From: Lingula anatina | Lineage: Eukaryota; Brachiopoda; Lingulata; Lingulida; Lingulidae | Length of the DNA: 29,569 nt | NCBI RefSeq assembly: GCF_001039355.2 | Contig: NW_019774369.1 | Location: 253,514 to 283,082, forward strand | Reading direction: 5' to 3' | Shown here: one piece after another, positions 11,648-20,628 of the stretch | How the letters are laid out: each line of letters starts with the position of its first letter | Position numbering within the stretch: position 1 is the first letter of the stretch | Position numbers and translations under genes: made by a program | The notes under the pieces: generated by a model | Seen by the model: only the letters and a program-made list of their open reading frames with translations | Databases searched by the model: none | Told to the model about the DNA's origin: nothing

Positions 11648-12441
11648 AGGTTTAAAGCTCATAATTTTCTCGATATTTTTTAGACAGGGCCTACGTACAA
11701 ATGTTTCAAAGAGATAAAAAAACTAAGCTTTCCAGGTAATAAACTTTTTCTATAAATATAAAGATCATACACACACGATTATGTGCCTTTGACAGACATC
11801 CTTTACCTCACAATGATAAACCCTAGGCGATTGTAATCTTCTATCATTTTCTCAGTAACCTCGAATGAGTTTGGATCGTAAGAGTACTCTGGAAAAAATC
11901 TGTCTACAGTAAACAAGATGGATTCGTGAAAGAAAAGAAAGACATTTTTTTCTTTCGACGCACATTTTTGAGTTGAAATCGCTACGTTGAGGTCATCGAG
12001 TTTCCGTCGCCACTTGTCACCAGATTTGGCTCAGAATTCAAGTATAGAATACTTGGAAGTAAATATTGTTCCCGCTTGATTACAAGAAATGTATTCGAGA
12101 CCAATACTATATATTAAAAGGTGCGTCTACAATTTCAAAGCAGCAGATCAAATTTTCGGGCTAAAGTTTTTTTGGGGTAAAATTGGCCCCAATGATACTG
12201 GTACATTGTGCGCTCGTAAAGACACAGATACATGTACAAATACGGCACAAACGATGCTATATCAAGGTCATTTTAGATATTGCTGGATCCTGCATTGACG
12301 CCCATTAAAACATGACCAACAAGCCTGGCCTTCAAAACTTTCAAAATGCATGGTACTTATTATATCTAATGTGGATGGGTGATTTAGCGATTAATTTATG
12401 TTAAAGAAATAAAATAGTAATTTTTCCTCACCTCCCTCCAT
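1852..12441 (-). CDS. Phytanoyl-CoA dioxygenase (PhyH) family protein, complete, 9 coding exons, 296 aa
   Basis: This is a non-haem Fe(II)/2-oxoglutarate dioxygenase of the PhyH family. Such enzymes hydroxylate fatty acyl-CoAs, amino acids or other small molecules; the substrate here is unknown. Exons in order on the minus strand are 12441-12432, 11888-11807, 11035-10954, 10456-10346, 9808-9714, 9388-9295, 3303-3174, 2574-2423 and 1986-1852. All introns are GT-AG, phases join without a stop, and the total is 891 nt. The first exon carries only ATG plus seven bases (MEG and one base), and exon 2 continues [11 protein letters not shown]. The protein shows the family core WHQDYGYWYQNG, with iron ligands H123 and D125. 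The distal ligand H213 lies in [10 protein letters not shown] and the 2-oxoglutarate arginine R224 eleven residues later, as in the family. [14 protein letters not shown] and the C-terminal [10 protein letters not shown] also fit. There is no clear PTS2 or signal peptide. Intron 6 (9294-3304) contains a whole kinase gene on the other strand. The start exon is the least certain part. Confidence 0.9.
3061..3128. repeat. (TG)n microsatellite with GGGT tail
   Basis: Imperfect TG/CG dinucleotide run ending in GGGTGGGTGGGT, inside PhyH intron 7 and about 45 bases beyond the exon-7 donor on the minus strand. On that strand it reads as a CA run, a type of intronic element that can influence splicing. 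Confidence 0.9.
3311..3338. repeat. 14-bp perfect tandem duplication at the PhyH exon 7 acceptor
   Basis: GTAGTAGAACAAAT occurs twice in a row (3311-3324 and 3325-3338). On the minus (sense) strand this gives two copies of ATTTGTTCTACTAC directly before the exon-7 acceptor (exon starts at 3303). It therefore doubles the pyrimidine-rich stretch and the likely branch-point words (CTAC). Confidence 0.85.
3660..3693. repeat. Poly-A tract in PhyH intron 6
   Basis: A run of 23 A, one G, then ten A. Its origin (retroposon tail or slippage) is not clear, because no recognisable retroposon body precedes it. Confidence 0.9.
4009..4231. mobile_element. Short inverted-repeat element (Harbinger-like MITE), copy 1
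   Basis: A 223-bp element without coding capacity. The left end reads CCCCCTTTACACTGGACGGC, and the right end is its reverse complement, so the terminal inverted repeats are about 25-35 bp. Both ends are flanked by TAA (4006-4008 and 4232-4234). A 3-bp TAA duplication is typical of the PIF/Harbinger superfamily; that assignment is inference. The left arm contains an 11-bp tandem duplication (GCGTCCTTTCT twice, near 4029-4050). It lies in PhyH intron 6, about 380 bp upstream of the nested kinase start. Copy 2, in the opposite orientation, is at 9925-10162. Confidence 0.8.
4438..4521 (+). promoter_or_regulatory. Candidate promoter of the nested kinase gene (NRF1-like, CRE, CCAAT)
   Basis: GCGCATGCGT at 4441-4450 is close to the NRF1 consensus. 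A perfect cAMP-response element TGACGTCA at 4495-4502 is immediately followed by ATTGG (inverted CCAAT box, 4502-4506), and a half CRE TGACG follows at 4513-4517. The cluster sits about 100-170 bp before the kinase start at 4612, in a GC-richer island within an AT-rich intron. These are core elements of TATA-less housekeeping or ciliary/testis-type promoters; use in this animal is inferred. Confidence 0.55.
4612..8006 (+). CDS. Serine/threonine protein kinase-like protein, complete, 10 coding exons, 338 aa, nested in PhyH intron 6
   Basis: Exons are 4612-4701, 4881-4955, 5194-5300, 5488-5589, 5766-5907, 6208-6386, 6615-6734, 7407-7454, 7650-7722 and 7926-8006. All are GT-AG and phases match; the total is 1017 nt. 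The kinase domain fills almost the whole protein. The glycine loop is [12 protein letters not shown] (G46, G48, G51) and the lysine of LALKV is K63. The helix-C glutamate is E77 in [10 protein letters not shown]. The catalytic loop HFDLKTNN has D156, K158 and N161, but phenylalanine replaces the usual arginine. The metal motif is DLG (D174). TPE (P204, E205) stands for APE, followed by D217 in [14 protein letters not shown] and R277. All residues needed for catalysis are present. The acidic tail [10 protein letters not shown] is followed by a short end. No regulatory domain, signal peptide or membrane segment is seen. The group is unclear; the C-lobe looks somewhat AGC-like. The first exon is the weakest: the ATG at 4612 is the first in frame after a TAG at 4597, and exon 1 is joined only by phase and splice signals. 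Confidence 0.85.
6766..7180. mobile_element. Mariner-like MITE in a kinase intron
   Basis: A 415-bp non-coding element bounded by near-perfect terminal inverted repeats of about 30 bp. The left end begins CACACACTGGACAAAAGAAG and the right end is its reverse complement. Each end is flanked by TA (6764-6765 and 7181-7182), the target duplication of Tc1/mariner elements. It occupies most of the 672-bp intron between kinase exons ending at 6734 and starting at 7407. It contains one ambiguous base (6972). No transposase reading frame is present. Confidence 0.8.
7525..7569. repeat. (TTTA)n microsatellite
   Basis: Imperfect TTTA tetranucleotide repeat in the kinase intron between the exon ending at 7454 and the one starting at 7650. 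Confidence 0.85.
8342..8347 (+). terminator. Poly(A) signal AATAAA of the nested kinase gene
   Basis: This is the canonical AATAAA nearest the kinase stop codon (8004-8006), 336 bases downstream, in AT-rich sequence. A strongly G-rich stretch follows from about 8397. Confidence 0.6.
8397..8430 (+). other. G-rich run with G-quadruplex-forming pattern
   Basis: Consecutive G-runs separated by one or two bases (GGGTGGGTGGGAGGGTCGGGG, then a run of G) match the G3+N1-7 quadruplex pattern. It begins about 50 bases after the kinase AATAAA. G-rich elements at this distance can pause polymerase and help 3' end formation; that role is inferred here. Confidence 0.6.
8431..9294. other. Remainder of PhyH intron 6 between kinase 3' end and PhyH exon 6
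   Basis: No coding exon is seen on either strand. A 9-bp inverted repeat GGCGACCGT / ACGGTCGCC (8935-8943 and 8971-8979) is the only structure noticed. The rest is AT-rich. Confidence 0.5.
9925..10162. mobile_element. Short inverted-repeat element (Harbinger-like MITE), copy 2, inverted relative to copy 1
   Basis: A 238-bp element in PhyH intron 4, flanked by TAA on both sides (9922-9924 and 10163-10165). The ends AGCCCCCGTTACACTGG and the reverse complement of CCAATGTAAAAGGGGGTT match the ends of copy 1. The interior (for example GTGCCGACAACTGGCCGA) is the reverse complement of the interior of the 4009-4231 copy. It adds a TAATAATAATA stretch not present there. Open frames crossing it on both strands are by-products of the repeat. 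Confidence 0.8.
11348..11646. other. Assembly gap (255 N) followed by a 44-base poly-A run
   Basis: Unknown bases run from 11348 to 11602 and are immediately followed by 44 A (11603-11646). It lies within PhyH intron 2 (11806-11036), and the gene model does not need coding sequence from the gap. The homopolymer probably caused the assembly break. Confidence 0.95.
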
Positions 12442-12444
12442 CTT

Positions 12445-12600
12445 GCACTTTAATATACCTGTTTATAGATTACGCGACAAGGACACGTCAAAAGCGACAG
12501 TAATGACACGTACGCCCGGGTCGACCTATATAAAGAGTCTTAGTATATCACAGTAGCCTAGTTTTATAAATAGGCGAGTGTATAATTTAGATTAAAAATG
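12445..12600 (-). promoter_or_regulatory. Candidate PhyH promoter / 5' UTR
   Basis: Just upstream of the PhyH start codon (12441-12439), a TATATAAAG word lies at 12527-12535; on the minus strand it reads CTTTATATA, about 85 bases before the ATG. A CACGTC word lies nearby (12484-12489). Placement fits a short 5' UTR, but TATA-like words are common in this AT-rich sequence. No other promoter signal is visible. Confidence 0.3.
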
Positions 12601-15114
12601 TGCATCTTTCTGGACGATAATACGGGCGCGACCTCTACCAGGGTCACAGAGATATTTTTTCATCTGATGTCCACAGAAACAGTGCCTTTTTCTCCAGTGT
12701 ACGTATTTCTGTCCTATTTTTACACAGGGTGTAGAATAAAAGATGCTATTGCGATTTCTACTGAATCTGGGTTTTTCTAATACATAAGTAGAGTTTTGGT
12801 AGATTTTTGGTATACCTTTCAGTAATTGCAAGCTTTCTTGGAAAACTCTCCACTTAAAATATAAAGTGATGATACAACAGTATGGTGACTATTTTACTTG
12901 CAAAGAGGTCGTTTTAAAAATTTTGACCGTTCAATATCAAACCAAAGTAAAGCAAAAACAGAAGTCTACAGAGTATATGTTCGACAGTTTATTATATTAC
13001 AATGTCGATCAACAAGGCACAAGTGGCAAGACGTAAACAATACAGTAAACAACAATTACTAATGTCACTGTATACGATTGAGCACAGCGTCCTGAAATAA
13101 TTCGTTGTTAATGTAGTTTTTAATACTTATTATTATATCACAATTAAAAAAAATCATTAATAAAAAAGCCGACTACTTAAATTAGTGTTTGCTTACAGAC
13201 CTCTGATAAAATGAGATAAATGGAAGTAACAGAAGAAAAAAAGATTGGAGTCAAAAATTTTGATACATTTTTTTTCTTGAATTATTATGCTATTTTTAAT
13301 TTAATTGGTGGATAAGAAATTGTTCTATCCCCATTTTCACAGATTTTTGGCAGGTGAAGTCTATAATGCTTCCCCCAGAAAGAGACATAGAACATACTTG
13401 ATAAGCTAATGCAAACTTCTAACAATCATGTTGTCAAAATTTTGGTGCAAATTTTCAGCTTTTGAACAATACCAATGTCTCCAAAAGTGGAAAAATGAAA
13501 TAAAACAGTACAGTTCTCATCTGAAAGAATTTCACTGAAAAAAAATCGAGTGCACATTTGAAAGGTTAACTTCCAATATGACTGCTAGAACACCAAATTC
13601 TAAAAAGGACTTCAAGTAACATTAGATCCCATAAACAAGCAAAAATTCTATTTTAAAAACCTCAGTTTGAGCAGTGAACTTCAGCAAACTTCCTCTGTAA
13701 TATGAATAACTGCAAGATTCATGCTAATCACGGTACATGTCATGTTTTCTGCTCCTATTTACACGTAATTGTACTCTTAATATCAGAGTTGGTTTCAAAG
13801 GAAATCGCCAAGTTAGCTTAAATAGGTGTGTGCCTCGGCTAAGTAACAGGTTGACATTAATGAAAATGACATATGCACATTTGTATATATTAAAACTTTT
13901 TATCCATCACCCAGACAATCCTATAATCTTAAGTTTAAAAAATATATGGGCAAACTCCAGGATTGTTTGAATTGGAAGATTCAGTCAAAGTCGTGCAACT
14001 AAAAAAAAAAAAAAATCCATAGTTAATAGCTTTTTAAACTCACCATTATGAAAAAGAAACTTAAAGGAAAATAAATTTAACAATTTTGACATCTTTCCTT
14101 TCCTTAAGCCCTTGGACTTTGCATTACTAGTATATCGCATACAACTTAACTGAAGCAGATCAATAATCTAGTTTGACTCTATTTATGGTAATGACTCGAT
14201 CTTTTCAATGAGGGAAAATTGTGATTTTACAGATACTATATTTTTTAGTCATAATTTCTTAAAATAAGAGCATTCCTATTGAGTGGTTGCAACAAAATTG
14301 AAAAGCAGGCTACTTTATTTTTCTATTCTATGCATTAAAAGCACCACAAATGCTATACAAAAAAATAATATTTTATGATTTTATGATGTATCTGAAAGTT
14401 TGATAATTTTTGTCCATTGAAAAGATCGAGACATTAGCATAGGTCAATGGGCAGATCTATGCTGTAGAGTCAACTTGTGCTCTAAGCTTTAGTTTGAGCA
14501 GTTTTTGAACATATTGAGCAGTGTTAATTAAAAATTGTGAAAAAAAAAAGATTCAATGCTTTTCATCATAAAAAGTGCCAAGAACAAGTATGCACTGATA
14601 TAATAAAAAATAGTTCCAAAATAAATAAATCAACGGTTTAAATTTTGGTTCAAATCACCACAGCAATGCCTGGCACTCTACAGCAATCAGCTGCTGATTC
14701 AGCTTAAAACTACTGCAGCTTTTGCCTTAAAATGATTCATAACACAATTCCTATCAATGGCTGGCATTTCAGTGAACACGCACAAGGTAAAAACTCAAGC
14801 CACACCCTTAATGCAATGTTATGAGATTCATCAACCATTCTACCTTGTTGAAAATGAAACCCAAAAGTGTTTGGTTCCAAATCTCTGTGAAAAACCAGTG
14901 AAAACTTGATGTTCTGCAAATTTGAACAGTCAGACCTTGAGGACAGGGTGGTGGTTCTGGGTGTACCTGGTTCTATTTGGCGCCATAATACAGGTTTTTG
15001 TCTCTTTTTCTGGTGATCTCTACAACACTGAAGTCTTACACCACCATTTACAAGTCTGGAGAACTTTGGCCTCTTTGCATTATATGTATAGAATGTCTGA
15101 TATTGTGTCCTACT
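12601..15114. other. Interval between PhyH 5' end and coiled-coil gene; probably long 3' UTR
   Basis: No protein-like frame was found. The minus-strand coiled-coil gene stops at 15115, so its 3' UTR must enter this interval. Minus-strand AATAAA words at 14319-14314 and 12993-12988 are possible ends, giving 3' UTRs of about 0.8 or 2.1 kb. The sequence is strongly AT-rich with short A and T runs. Confidence 0.4.
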
Positions 15115-18100
15115 TTATTTCAATGTACAACTCCAGTTTATTGGATTATAACGAAGCTGCTCCCTATCATAGGTATCTTCAAAAATCTTGCTCCTTTCTC
15201 TTTCAAGCCAAAACTTCTCCATAAGCTAAAAGATAAAAAAAGCACATGCATGTAAATTATGTATCATTTCTGTAAATGTTTACTGACAGGACAGTCAAGG
15301 AATGTAAAAAAAAAAAATAATAATAAAAAATAAGAATTTTGCTTCAGAGATCTGGTGGATAGAGAAAAAAGGCTGTCTCCTTGGTTCACTTGAGATGTAT
15401 GCATATGCAAAATTAATCTCTTTTTGTGTACACCCTTTCACCCATTCCCATCCTCCATCTCTACCCCAACCCCACACATATGCTAATCATTTCAATATAT
15501 TTTATGAAGAGCTTGTGTCTTTGTAGCACAACCATACAAGCAAAATGTGCTTCAATGTCACATCTACCACACTCCATTATATGCATCACTGCAAATGCAA
15601 TAAGGGGAAGTTTCTCTGGTTTCAGTGGTAATGATCCCTGTAATTGGCTACATTACAGAGGGATAATAATGCTACTGTTGGAATAAACTTCAAGTCTTGC
15701 TCAATTATTTAAATCATATCTAAGAAAGGACATTGAATTGACTTATCCTTTTTTCTAATTAAGAGTTGATTTCCTTTTTGTTTTTTATACATCTAATTAT
15801 TCAACAGGTTTTTGCACCATTGGTATCAATTCATCTAAAAATACTCACCCTTTTATTTTCATCCCTAAATTTGGTCAAGTACAGGAAGCGATTCCTGAAA
15901 TTTTCTACATCCTCATTGTTGCACTTTTGATCATAGGCAGCCGCAGCTTGACTTTCCTTGACTTTTTCCAGGAATTCCTGCTTCTCAGCTGACCACTTGT
16001 GGTCCATCTGTTGCTTTAGCATACTGCGTGTCTCTTTCCTAGAAAAATAATTACATAATTTGATTATAAACATTAGAAGGTTTAATTATTTTACAACACA
16101 CACATACATGCACACACACACACACACACAGAATATCGAACTACCAATTCATCACTGAATTAACAGAAACTGTTTCTGAAAGAATTTAAAAGATGCACAC
16201 CATAATTGAAACAAGTAAATGGCACACACAAGTGTAAAGTGAATAACCACCCTGTGGCCTTACAGACATTATTTATCTAATCAAACACCTCACAGTTGAT
16301 ACAGTATCGAATCTCTTAAAACTGAACACCTAAGTTACTTTGTATCTGCTGTAGTCTAAGTATCTACTATATCATGGCAAAGACCACTACAGTCCTGTAT
16401 TCTGATGTTTACTTTGTCAGCAGTTACAAGATGTACTAGTATACAGGCATACTGTACTATTTCAGTAATAAAAGGCTCTTCTGTCTTCCTGTCTAATCTG
16501 CAGAATACTCACACAGGAGATACTGGTAGAAGATTTGTCAGTGCTAAATATGTAATGATAATTAATGGTTATAGGTTAATGTGAGGAAAGAGGCACTTCG
16601 TGAAAACTAGCCCAGTTTTTTAAAAAATCATCTCACTTCTCTCGTACATTTATTTTTCAATTTCTTGGAAATTATTAAGCGCTATTCAGGAGTGAAAGAA
16701 GAGAAACTGAGGAGCAGACCAAATAAAAGGGGGCAGTTTTATACTGAAGAGGGGAGGGGAGGAATCTTACCTATTTTTAGCAGGGAACAAGATGGGGGAG
16801 GAGAGCAAGCTTAAGGCGAGAGGTAAATGGACCGCGGAGGGGGGGGGGGGGGGGGAGTTGGAGGGAGACTTAAGTACCCTGAGGTTCAGATCTGCTTTGA
16901 ACTGGTTTCTGAATTTTCGAATTACCATACATGTTAGATTGATTTTTTAGTGTGTTTCACTATTTCACTATCTTTGAGAGCTAAAATGAAGAAACTGCAT
17001 GCTCTTTTTTGTCTCTGATACTCATTTCAGACATAGGTTTCCAGCAGAAAAAAATGCTGGCGCAGTGAAGTATGTAGCAGAATTATCAATAATAAATATA
17101 ATAGTGAAATCACGTAGAGCTTTGTGACATTTATTTCTCTCCTGATCGACCTCCATTTGTGCCTGACATACATTGTACCGTTCAATAAGTCAAGAACACA
17201 AACCCAGTAGTGTGTGTTTCAAACAAAGAAAAAGCAAATTACCAAATAAAAAATTCATTCACCCAAAGAAATAAAAATCAATTCTCAGTGTCAGATTGCA
17301 AACTACTCCAGGTTAAACAAAGATGTTGACACACAGTGAAAATTCCAATAAATTTGATTCAATAAGACTTCTTACCACAAACTGTCCAGTATAATAGTTA
17401 ATGAAGTAAAAATTACATATTTCCCTTGAACCTTGCCACCATTTATTCTGAGATTGATTTTTAGACCACCTTGAAGATATGGAGATCTTCAATTACCTGT
17501 TTTTATGCAGTAATTTATTCTGACTGACCTCACATAAACTGTGGAGTTATTAGGACTAGAATAGGAACTTGAAGCTTATTTGCGATTATCATCCGTCCAA
17601 AAGTGAAAGAAGATTAATATGATGAGCAATTTCCACATAAAGTATGTTAATGATAATTTTTCCAACAATTATGTGTCTTTTTATTCTACCTTCTACATGT
17701 ACATAAAGGTTTTTAAATTTCATAAATTTACTTCAATGAAGATTTGAATTCACCCTTAAAGCAATTTGAATATACCTGGTAGTCTATTACAATTGAATTT
17801 CCATTTTTTAAAATTGTACCTGTAACTTTATGCTTTATCTATACTATTGCAAAACCAAAAGTAAAGGGCTTATTAAGATCAATCAGTCGTAAATTCATAG
17901 TGTTTGGTGAATGTAAATGTTGTTTCATCTCTAAGCTACAACATACTTCAAACATAAATCTATAAAACTTTATAGAATAGCTATTTACACTAATGCATAT
18001 TCTAACTGACTTCATAGAATACAAGTTGAATGAAGGACCTGTTTACTCTCTGAAATATCACTTCAGAATTGAATGTTAAAAGCCTTTTTTGCTGCTTTTC

Positions 18101-20474
18101 AAATATTAATTCATTAAAGCTGAATAGGAGTGACCTCTTGTACCCATTTTTATAATTTTAAAAAGATATTTGAAATATTTATTTTAACCTGTGCTCTGCC
18201 TGCAGCTGTGTAAACTATTGCACAAAATTATAAAAAAATATCATTACCAAATTTGATTTTAGGGCTAAATTTATCTTACAGTGATAAATATCTGATGCTT
18301 TAAGAATATTTTCTTTTTCTATTCTTTTCTTTCATCTGATTGCTTATACATTAAACAAGTTGATAAACTTGTGAAAATATCATCATTTCATACTCATTTT
18401 TCCAGTAAAGAATGGGATATTTCTATAAATAATGTCTTGACAGTATTAAGATATTTTATCTTAAAACTCCTTAACGATATGACCACTACTAAAATGTATC
18501 ACACTTATGCGTCATTTCTTCTTTTTTACGGTTTATTTAGGATGTTACTTTCATTTGAATTTAAAACAGACATTAAATAAATCTATAAGCTCATGGTTAC
18601 ACCCAACCCAAGTGTCAATCACACTATTTACAATTCTATTTGCCCAGTACCCCCCTGTGTAAATCACATGTAGCAACCAGAACATCCAAATCCCTATCAA
18701 AAATGGAAACATTTCTTAACAAAATACTCGATGTACATAAAGGATTAGAGACAAACAATTTAGTTTCTGTTTCAAAAATCACTTTTTTGGCTAAGTGTGC
18801 ACAGTGTGGGGGACTAGCATTCCAACGCATGGTAACAGCCATAACAATACACTCCGCGAGAACTCTTAACATACGATGAGTACGTGCAGGAGCTTTCGGC
18901 GCTAAACAGAGCGTGTTTTGTCAATAAGCCTAGTCTGTGAACAAATTTACACATATTTTCAAGATTGGACATGACCAAACACACAGACATTGGTCTCTCA
19001 CCTATACATACGACAGCGGCACTTAAAGGCAAGGAAAGGAAATATTGACGCAAGAAATAAATAGAAATCGGAAGGCCCATTATCATTACCGCAATGAGGG
19101 GGTATTTTACACCAACTACAATGTAAATGTAAGAATGCTTGCCCCAGGGATGTTTGTACGGATTTAATATTTTAACTACAGAATTAGCACTACCCATAAA
19201 GTCTGTAGGTATTATTGATACTATAGGTAAGTGAAATTTGATTCTGATACTTAATGTAGGCCCAAAGCCAGGATTATAAATGATGTGGGATTCATTGGGT
19301 TTGGTATCAGATTTTTCATACTTAGAAGACTTTGGACTGATATTTTCACAATATTACTAAATTTGTTTTATTGAACATTTTTAAGTTACATGTATCATTT
19401 TCTCAAAGTTAACATTCTACTCTCTTCTAGTGTACATGTACTGCAGTATGTATGTGTCAATGGTTACATTAATTACTGTTTTCTATGCCAATATAAAAAT
19501 CTATACCACACACAGACTAGAGTTACAACTTCACTAGACATCAATAGACAAAAAGACAGGACTTAATCCTGTGAACACCCAACCTTATCATATTTATCAT
19601 ATGAGCTACATGAGAATAATCCTCCTTCTATTAGAGCATGTCACAAAAATTGATTGGTTTTAGTTGTGTCAATTTAATTAAGTGCTTCGAGTTAGCCACC
19701 ACGTCCTTCAAACTACATCTACATTTCTACTGGACTTCAGCAGAAATCGAAGAACCTTCAAATGTTTAATTTCAGCCCCAGGTGTTGAATTAAATGAATT
19801 CCTTTTTTTAGACTTGTAAGTACTTTACATCCTTCATGGCAAAAAATATCTCACATGTAAAACATCTTTGAACTTTCACAAAGCAATGTAAAAGATTGAA
19901 CCTAATTCTAGCTATGTTTACAAAAGAGAAAATTGCAAGAAAGCAGTTCGCCACTGAATGCTGCTCATTTACTCCCCCCCCCCCCAAAAAAAAAAAATCA
20001 TCTTGATTTTGATATTGATTTGAAATACTAGTAGTCTAGTAAATATATTTAACATGTATCAATATGAAAAAAAAAAAACATATTTCTATTAAAATAAACT
20101 TGGTCAAATAAAACATGAACTCACCTGTACTCTTCCTTCTCCTGTGGAGTCCCATAGTAAGGCCTGGACCAAGCCTTGTAATACCTATAATGTTCCCTTC
20201 TCTGCATTAACAGTTTTCTCTGTTCATTTAAATAATTAGCCTCAGCAGTTTCTGTGTTCATGTTTATTCTCCGCCTTCCTTCTGCGGGAGCTAGCTGGTT
20301 TATCCTCTCGGGCATCTTTGCAAAGTCTGTGGTATACGCCCTCTCCAGAGGAGGGTAAGTGACATGAAGAGCTGTCATTTTGGGAGTCCCGCCCGTGGTG
20401 AGGGGGATGTTCCGTGAAAATGCTGGGGCAGAAATTGGCGTCTGCCTTGGCGTTAGCTTTGGCAAAGCAGTCAT
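15115..20474 (-). CDS. Charged coiled-coil protein, 216 aa, 3 coding exons, family not recognised
   Basis: Coding exons on the minus strand are 20474-20125, 16038-15849 and 15225-15115; phases match and all introns are GT-AG. The start is the first ATG after an in-frame stop in the 5' leader. Residues 1-70 are low in structure and rich in T and P (for example TPISAPAFSRNIPLTTGG). From about 75 to 205 the protein is dense in E, K, R and Q with heptad-like helices: NYLNEQRKLLMQRREHYRYY, then WSRPYYGTPQEKEEYR, then TRSMLKQQMDHKW. The end is LRYNPINWSCTLK. Conserved-looking aromatic words (KAWSRPYYGTPQEKEEY) suggest a real, conserved protein. There is no signal peptide or membrane segment. Small basic-acidic coiled-coil proteins of this kind are often axonemal or ciliary, but that is only a guess. 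The first intron within coding sequence is over 4 kb. Confidence 0.8.
16096..16131. repeat. (CA)n microsatellite
   Basis: Interrupted CA dinucleotide repeat in the large intron of the coiled-coil gene, about 60 bases upstream of its second coding exon on the minus strand. Confidence 0.9.
16839..16855. repeat. Poly-G run in a purine-rich tract
   Basis: Seventeen G in a row, preceded by GAGGGGAGGGG-type purine-rich sequence (16750-16838). It lies in the coiled-coil gene intron and is prone to sequencing and replication slippage. Confidence 0.9.
18814..19197 (-). CDS. Unassigned 127-codon ORF with a hydrophobic segment, inside the coiled-coil gene intron
   Basis: I do not recognise this frame. 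It opens MGSANSVVKILNPYKHPWGK, followed by about 40 largely hydrophobic residues (for example YPLIAVMIMGLPISIYFL) that could be one or two membrane spans, then a cysteine-containing tail. A GTGAGA donor word follows the codons for VVCI, so it could be a first exon of about 65 codons. The interval is GC-richer than the flanking intron, and another open stretch in a different frame continues below it (18872-18636). Options are a small nested gene, an alternative first exon, a decayed pseudogene, or chance. Confidence 0.25.
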   Translation of the reverse strand: MGSANSVVKILNPYKHPWGKHSYIYIVVGVKYPLIAVMIMGLPISIYFLRQYFLSLPLSAAVVCIGERPMSVCLVMSNLENMCKFVHRLGLLTKHALFSAESSCTYSSYVKSSRGVYCYGCYHALEC

Positions 20475-20628
20475 TTTTGAGCAATTTGATACAGTTGCTG
20501 TGGCTTCAGATTTAGCAAACCTGAATGGCGCTCCTGAATTTTGGAAACTTAGACCAAAGTTGAGCAGTGAGTTAGTTTACTGTTTCTTGAAATTGTTCTT
20601 CAATCTTCCCATATATGATATCTGAAAC
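20475..20628 (-). other. 5' leader part of the coiled-coil gene exon, with a short in-frame uORF
   Basis: A polypyrimidine/AG acceptor (TTTTTGTTTTCAG, then a second CAG) on the minus strand places the exon start at about 20628 or 20622, so at least one non-coding exon probably lies further upstream. An 11-codon uORF (20612-20577, ATG to TAA) is in the same frame as the main start and is closed before it. Confidence 0.55.

Larger units (their letters stand above)
16132..20124. other. Large intron of the coiled-coil gene
   Basis: AT-rich intron sequence. Apart from the poly-G tract and the same-strand ORF at 19197-18814, no exon with family resemblance was found. A mixed C10/A11 homopolymer junction occurs near 19975-19997. 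Confidence 0.6.

Noticed and set aside
11339-11662. Minus-strand ORF of poly-Phe and unknown residues
   Set aside because: It is a translation of the poly-A tract and the N gap.
14737-15255. Several 60-100 codon ORFs near the end of the coiled-coil gene
   Set aside because: They are antisense to or outside the real terminal exon (15225-15115), with no family resemblance.
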